From: JBCBDX01 sp039822005
Lineage (GTDB): Bacteria; Pseudomonadota; Alphaproteobacteria; Rhizobiales; Rhizobiaceae
Reading direction: 5' to 3'
NCBI GenBank assembly: GCA_039822005.1
Contig: JBCBMZ010000004.1
Location: forward strand, 310,001 to 374,000
DNA length: 64,000 nucleotides
Below the pieces are notes generated by a model. It did not search any database. It had not been told where the DNA came from and worked only from the letters and a program-made list of their open reading frames with translations. This document shows positions 61,682 to 64,000 of the stretch, in pieces. A program made the translations under genes and the position numbers. How positions within the stretch are numbered: position 1 is the stretch's first letter; each line of letters starts with the position of its first letter.

Positions 61682-62704
61682 TTGATGAGCCAAAAAGTTA
61701 AACTGTCGACAATTGGCGAAGCGTTGAATGTATCAACGGCGACGGTTTCTCTGGCACTGCGTGACAGCCCTCTGGTAGCAGAATCCACCAAAGAAAAAGT
61801 CAAAGCCTATGCCCGCGAGATCGGTTACATCTACAACCGTCGCGCCGCATCTTTGCGCACATCAAAATCGGGGATCCTTGGCGTCGTTGTCCATGATATC
61901 ATGAACCCTTTCTACGCAGAGATATTGCGTGCCATCGAACGCGAACTCGACAAGAGCAAGCAGACATTTCTGCTTTCCAATCACTATGACTCCACCGAAA
62001 AGCAGCGCGATTTTCTCGAAACACTCATGCAGCTGGGTGCCGATGGCGTCATCATGTCTCCGGCGATCGACACGACACCGCAGGATATCGAGTTTGCCAG
62101 ACGAAATGGCTTGCCATTCGTCTTCATTGCCAGGTCAGTCGACGGGGTCAGTGTACCGGTATTTCGCGGTGATGATGCCTACGGGATCAGCTTGGCGACC
62201 AACCACCTTATAGGCCTTGGCCACAAGCGTATCGCCATGATCGGCGGCACTGACGAGACCTCGACCGGACGAGACCGGTACCGCGGCTATTTGGATGCCA
62301 TGCACGCAGCGTGTTTGGAAGTAACGCCGGGTTGGCGTATTCCCGGCCCTCGCACCAAAGACGCAGGCTTTGGTGCTGCAAGCCAGTTTCTTGCGCTGAC
62401 GCCGCGACCAACAGCGGCTGTGTGCTGGAACGACCTTGTCGCCATCGGCATGATGAGCGGCATTGCACGGGCAGGCCTTGTTCCCGGAAAACATATCGCA
62501 GTCACCGGCTATGACGATCTGGAAGAAGCGTCCATCGCAACGCCGGCCTTGACCACCGTGTGGAACGGTCAACGCGATGTGGGAACCATGGCGGCACGGG
62601 CATTGCTGCAACGGATCGAAGGTAAGCAACCACCGTCCGGGGACCTGACTTTGATCAAACCCGAGCTACGGGTTCGCCAGTCTGCCGAACCACCGCGGGA
62701 GTAA
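61682..62704 (+). CDS. LacI family transcriptional regulator
   Basis: A 340-residue repressor: N-terminal HTH (KLSTIGEALNVSTATVSLALRDSPLVAESTKEKVKAYAREIGY), then a periplasmic-binding-like sensor domain (about 60-335) with GVVVHDIMNPFYAEILRAIE, GADGVIMSPAID, GTDETSTGRDRYRGYLDAM and GYDDLEEASIATPALTTV. It is followed 4 bases later by a 2-hydroxyacid dehydrogenase gene on the same strand, which is the likely target or partner. Ligand unknown, probably a sugar or sugar acid. Confidence 0.92.
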   Translation: MMSQKVKLSTIGEALNVSTATVSLALRDSPLVAESTKEKVKAYAREIGYIYNRRAASLRTSKSGILGVVVHDIMNPFYAEILRAIERELDKSKQTFLLSNHYDSTEKQRDFLETLMQLGADGVIMSPAIDTTPQDIEFARRNGLPFVFIARSVDGVSVPVFRGDDAYGISLATNHLIGLGHKRIAMIGGTDETSTGRDRYRGYLDAMHAACLEVTPGWRIPGPRTKDAGFGAASQFLALTPRPTAAVCWNDLVAIGMMSGIARAGLVPGKHIAVTGYDDLEEASIATPALTTVWNGQRDVGTMAARALLQRIEGKQPPSGDLTLIKPELRVRQSAEPPRE

Positions 62705-62708
62705 ACCG

Positions 62709-63680
62709 TTGAAGAACATCCCGATCCTTGTGAGCGACCGTGGCCATCAGCCAACCCGCAACAACATTTTAAAGATGTTCGATGCAACCAGCCTTGGCGC
62801 GTTGGAAAATTTATCTGATCGGCAGCGGGCATCAATCCGCGGCATCGCCTGCCTTTTTGATACACTCGGCAAAACCCAATTCGACATGCTGACCAACCTT
62901 GAAATCGTTGCGAGCTTTGGCGTCGGATACGATCAAATCGATGCGGCTGCCGCCGCCGAGCGCGGGATTATGGTGACCCACACACCCGGCGTTCTTGACG
63001 ATGAAGTGGCCGATACGACGATCGGCTTGCTGCTCAGCACGATCCGGGAAATACCGGGGGCCGAAGCTTATTTGAGAGATGGGAGATGGGCGGCCGACGG
63101 CCCCTACCCCTTGTCGAAACTCACGCTTCGTGGTCGCCGGGTTGGCATATTCGGGATGGGTCGAATTGGCCATGCCATCGCACGCCGTTTGGAAGGCTTT
63201 GGCGTAGAGATCGCATACCACAATCGCTCGGTCATCGCGCAATGCGGCTATCAATATTTCGGCTCTCTGGTGGAACTCGCTGAAAATGTGGACACGCTGA
63301 TCAATGTCGCACCCGCAACGGCACAGACACGAAACACGGTTGATGCGGCCATCTTCAAAGCCTTGGGCCACACGGGGGTTTTCATCAATGTGGGACGTGG
63401 CGCAACGGTGGTGCAGGAAGATCTGGCAGTTGCGCTGCATCATGGAACGATTGCAGCAGCCGGACTGGATGTTTACGCCGACGAGCCAGATGTACCCGCC
63501 TCACTGCTGGCGGCTCCCAACACCGTCCTGCTGCCGCACATAGCATCGGCATCTGAGCACACCCGCGCCGCCATGGGACAGTTGGTCATCGAAAACCTCA
63601 TATCCTGGTTTGACAAGGGCGTGCCCGTGTCTTCGGTGCCGGAGACACGCCACCTGCCTCAAAAGACGGCCGCGATTTAA
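62709..63680 (+). CDS. D-isomer-specific 2-hydroxyacid dehydrogenase
   Basis: A 323-residue NAD(P)-dependent dehydrogenase starting with TTG at 62709, 4 bases after the LacI stop. It has the NAD-binding motif GRRVGIFGMGRIGHAIARRLEG (about 145-165), the catalytic Arg in INVGRGATVVQED, Glu in DVYADEPDVP, and His in LPHIASASEHT. Substrates in this family include glyoxylate, hydroxypyruvate, lactate and sugar acids. Coupled to the LacI gene, so sugar-acid use under LacI control is inferred. Confidence 0.9.
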   Translation: MKNIPILVSDRGHQPTRNNILKMFDATSLGALENLSDRQRASIRGIACLFDTLGKTQFDMLTNLEIVASFGVGYDQIDAAAAAERGIMVTHTPGVLDDEVADTTIGLLLSTIREIPGAEAYLRDGRWAADGPYPLSKLTLRGRRVGIFGMGRIGHAIARRLEGFGVEIAYHNRSVIAQCGYQYFGSLVELAENVDTLINVAPATAQTRNTVDAAIFKALGHTGVFINVGRGATVVQEDLAVALHHGTIAAAGLDVYADEPDVPASLLAAPNTVLLPHIASASEHTRAAMGQLVIENLISWFDKGVPVSSVPETRHLPQKTAAI

Positions 63681-63730
63681 CTCGCCATTCACCTTCTTGG
63701 CTCATCTTTGTCCCGGTCATAGTTCTTAGT

Positions 63731-64000
63731 ATGGGTGATGGGTTTATGCGCGTAAACGGACCAGATGCGTTGAATGCACTTGCGGTGACTGGTGTTGTCT
63801 GCATGCTGTTTGCAGCACACGGGCTTAATAATCCCGGCATTGATCCGGTCACGACTGCATCCGTTCCCGCTGTCAGACCGCTTGAAGGAGACCGCTTCGT
63901 GGCGATCAATCACCTCAATAACGAAAGCTGCGTTTTGGCACTGCACCGGGCAAGCGGTTATGCAGTTCACCGGCTGGAACCTGCGCACAATTGTGCTGCC
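63731..64000 (+). CDS. Secreted hypothetical protein, N-terminal part (truncated by window edge)
   Basis: An open frame from 63731 (ATG; another ATG at 63746) to the window end without a stop, 90 codons. It has an N-terminal hydrophobic segment (LNALAVTGVVCMLFAAHG) like a signal peptide, then a mature part with SCVLALHRASGYAVHRLEP followed by a Cys. The pattern of a Cys, short strands and a second Cys recalls Inh/Omp19-type protease-inhibitor domains, but this is weak. The reverse-strand ORFs over the same bases look like shadows. Confidence 0.45.
   Translation, partial: MGDGFMRVNGPDALNALAVTGVVCMLFAAHGLNNPGIDPVTTASVPAVRPLEGDRFVAINHLNNESCVLALHRASGYAVHRLEPAHNCAA

Noticed and set aside
1..64000. 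CRISPR arrays, insertion sequences, prophage genes
   Set aside because: No regularly spaced repeats, transposase or integrase motifs, or terminal repeats were seen; the only decay is the TAXI-TRAP scar.

Overview
The window reads as chromosomal DNA of an alphaproteobacterium of the order Hyphomicrobiales (Rhizobiales). The support is: a cpdR gene followed by tRNA-Val(GAC), gapR, an Omp10-type lipoprotein, a class A small heat-shock gene with a ROSE-like leader, an MmgR/suhB-type small RNA, an aa3-oxidase subunit IV of the alphaproteobacterial type, and a three-subunit proton-translocating transhydrogenase. The presence of a TRAP transporter and sarcosine oxidase genes suggests a marine or osmolyte-using heterotroph, which is inference. 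I see no insertion sequence, prophage or CRISPR array.

Layout. 1-6.3 kb: a TPR protein end, alpha/beta hydrolase, pyk with DUF1036 and DUF1244 genes, a DUF459 SGNH-fold protein and a lytic transglycosylase. 6.3-19.5 kb: outer-membrane barrel, kdsD, hemH, a secreted nucleotidase carrying a LysM, Omp10-type lipoprotein, DUF3445 protein, pepF, an NtrC-type response regulator, a DUF882 peptidase-like protein and gapR. 19.7-26.9 kb: a threonine-aldolase-like enzyme, then the bufferin operon bufABCD (a copper-binding modified-peptide system), hsp20, a small secreted protein, a lysophospholipase-like hydrolase and hisN. 26.9-30 kb: MmgR-like sRNA, hutG-like gene, cpdR, tRNA-Val, EamA transporter and MaoC hydratase. 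30-36 kb: a sarcosine oxidase operon soxB-(cupin)-(DUF2511-like lipoprotein)-soxD-soxA-soxG, with two extra genes inside it. 36-43 kb: rpsU, a TPR lipoprotein, an ArnA-dehydrogenase-like nucleotide-sugar enzyme, a GT61 glycosyltransferase, pntAA-pntAB-pntB and oxidase subunit IV. 43-49 kb: a FeeM-type N-acyl amino acid synthase preceded by a good Pho box, a GGDEF/EAL protein, and TRAP dctQM. 49-54 kb: a TerB-like protein, an AT-rich orphan membrane protein, the scar of a deleted TAXI-TRAP operon, an aminotransferase, a GNAT and an SDR. 54-64 kb: NicO/DUF1007 metal-uptake pair, LysR regulator, a divergent pair of flavoproteins (renalase-like oxidoreductase and a photolyase-like protein that looks circularly permuted), cupin, 8-oxoguanine deaminase, MarR, LacI with a 2-hydroxyacid dehydrogenase, and a truncated secreted protein.

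The most notable items are the bufferin operon, the probably permuted photolyase-like flavoprotein, the Pho-boxed N-acyl amino acid synthase, the ROSE-type thermosensor, the free-standing sRNA, and the TAXI-TRAP deletion scar at about 50.7-51.0 kb. All family assignments are made by reading the translated sequence; no database search was run.
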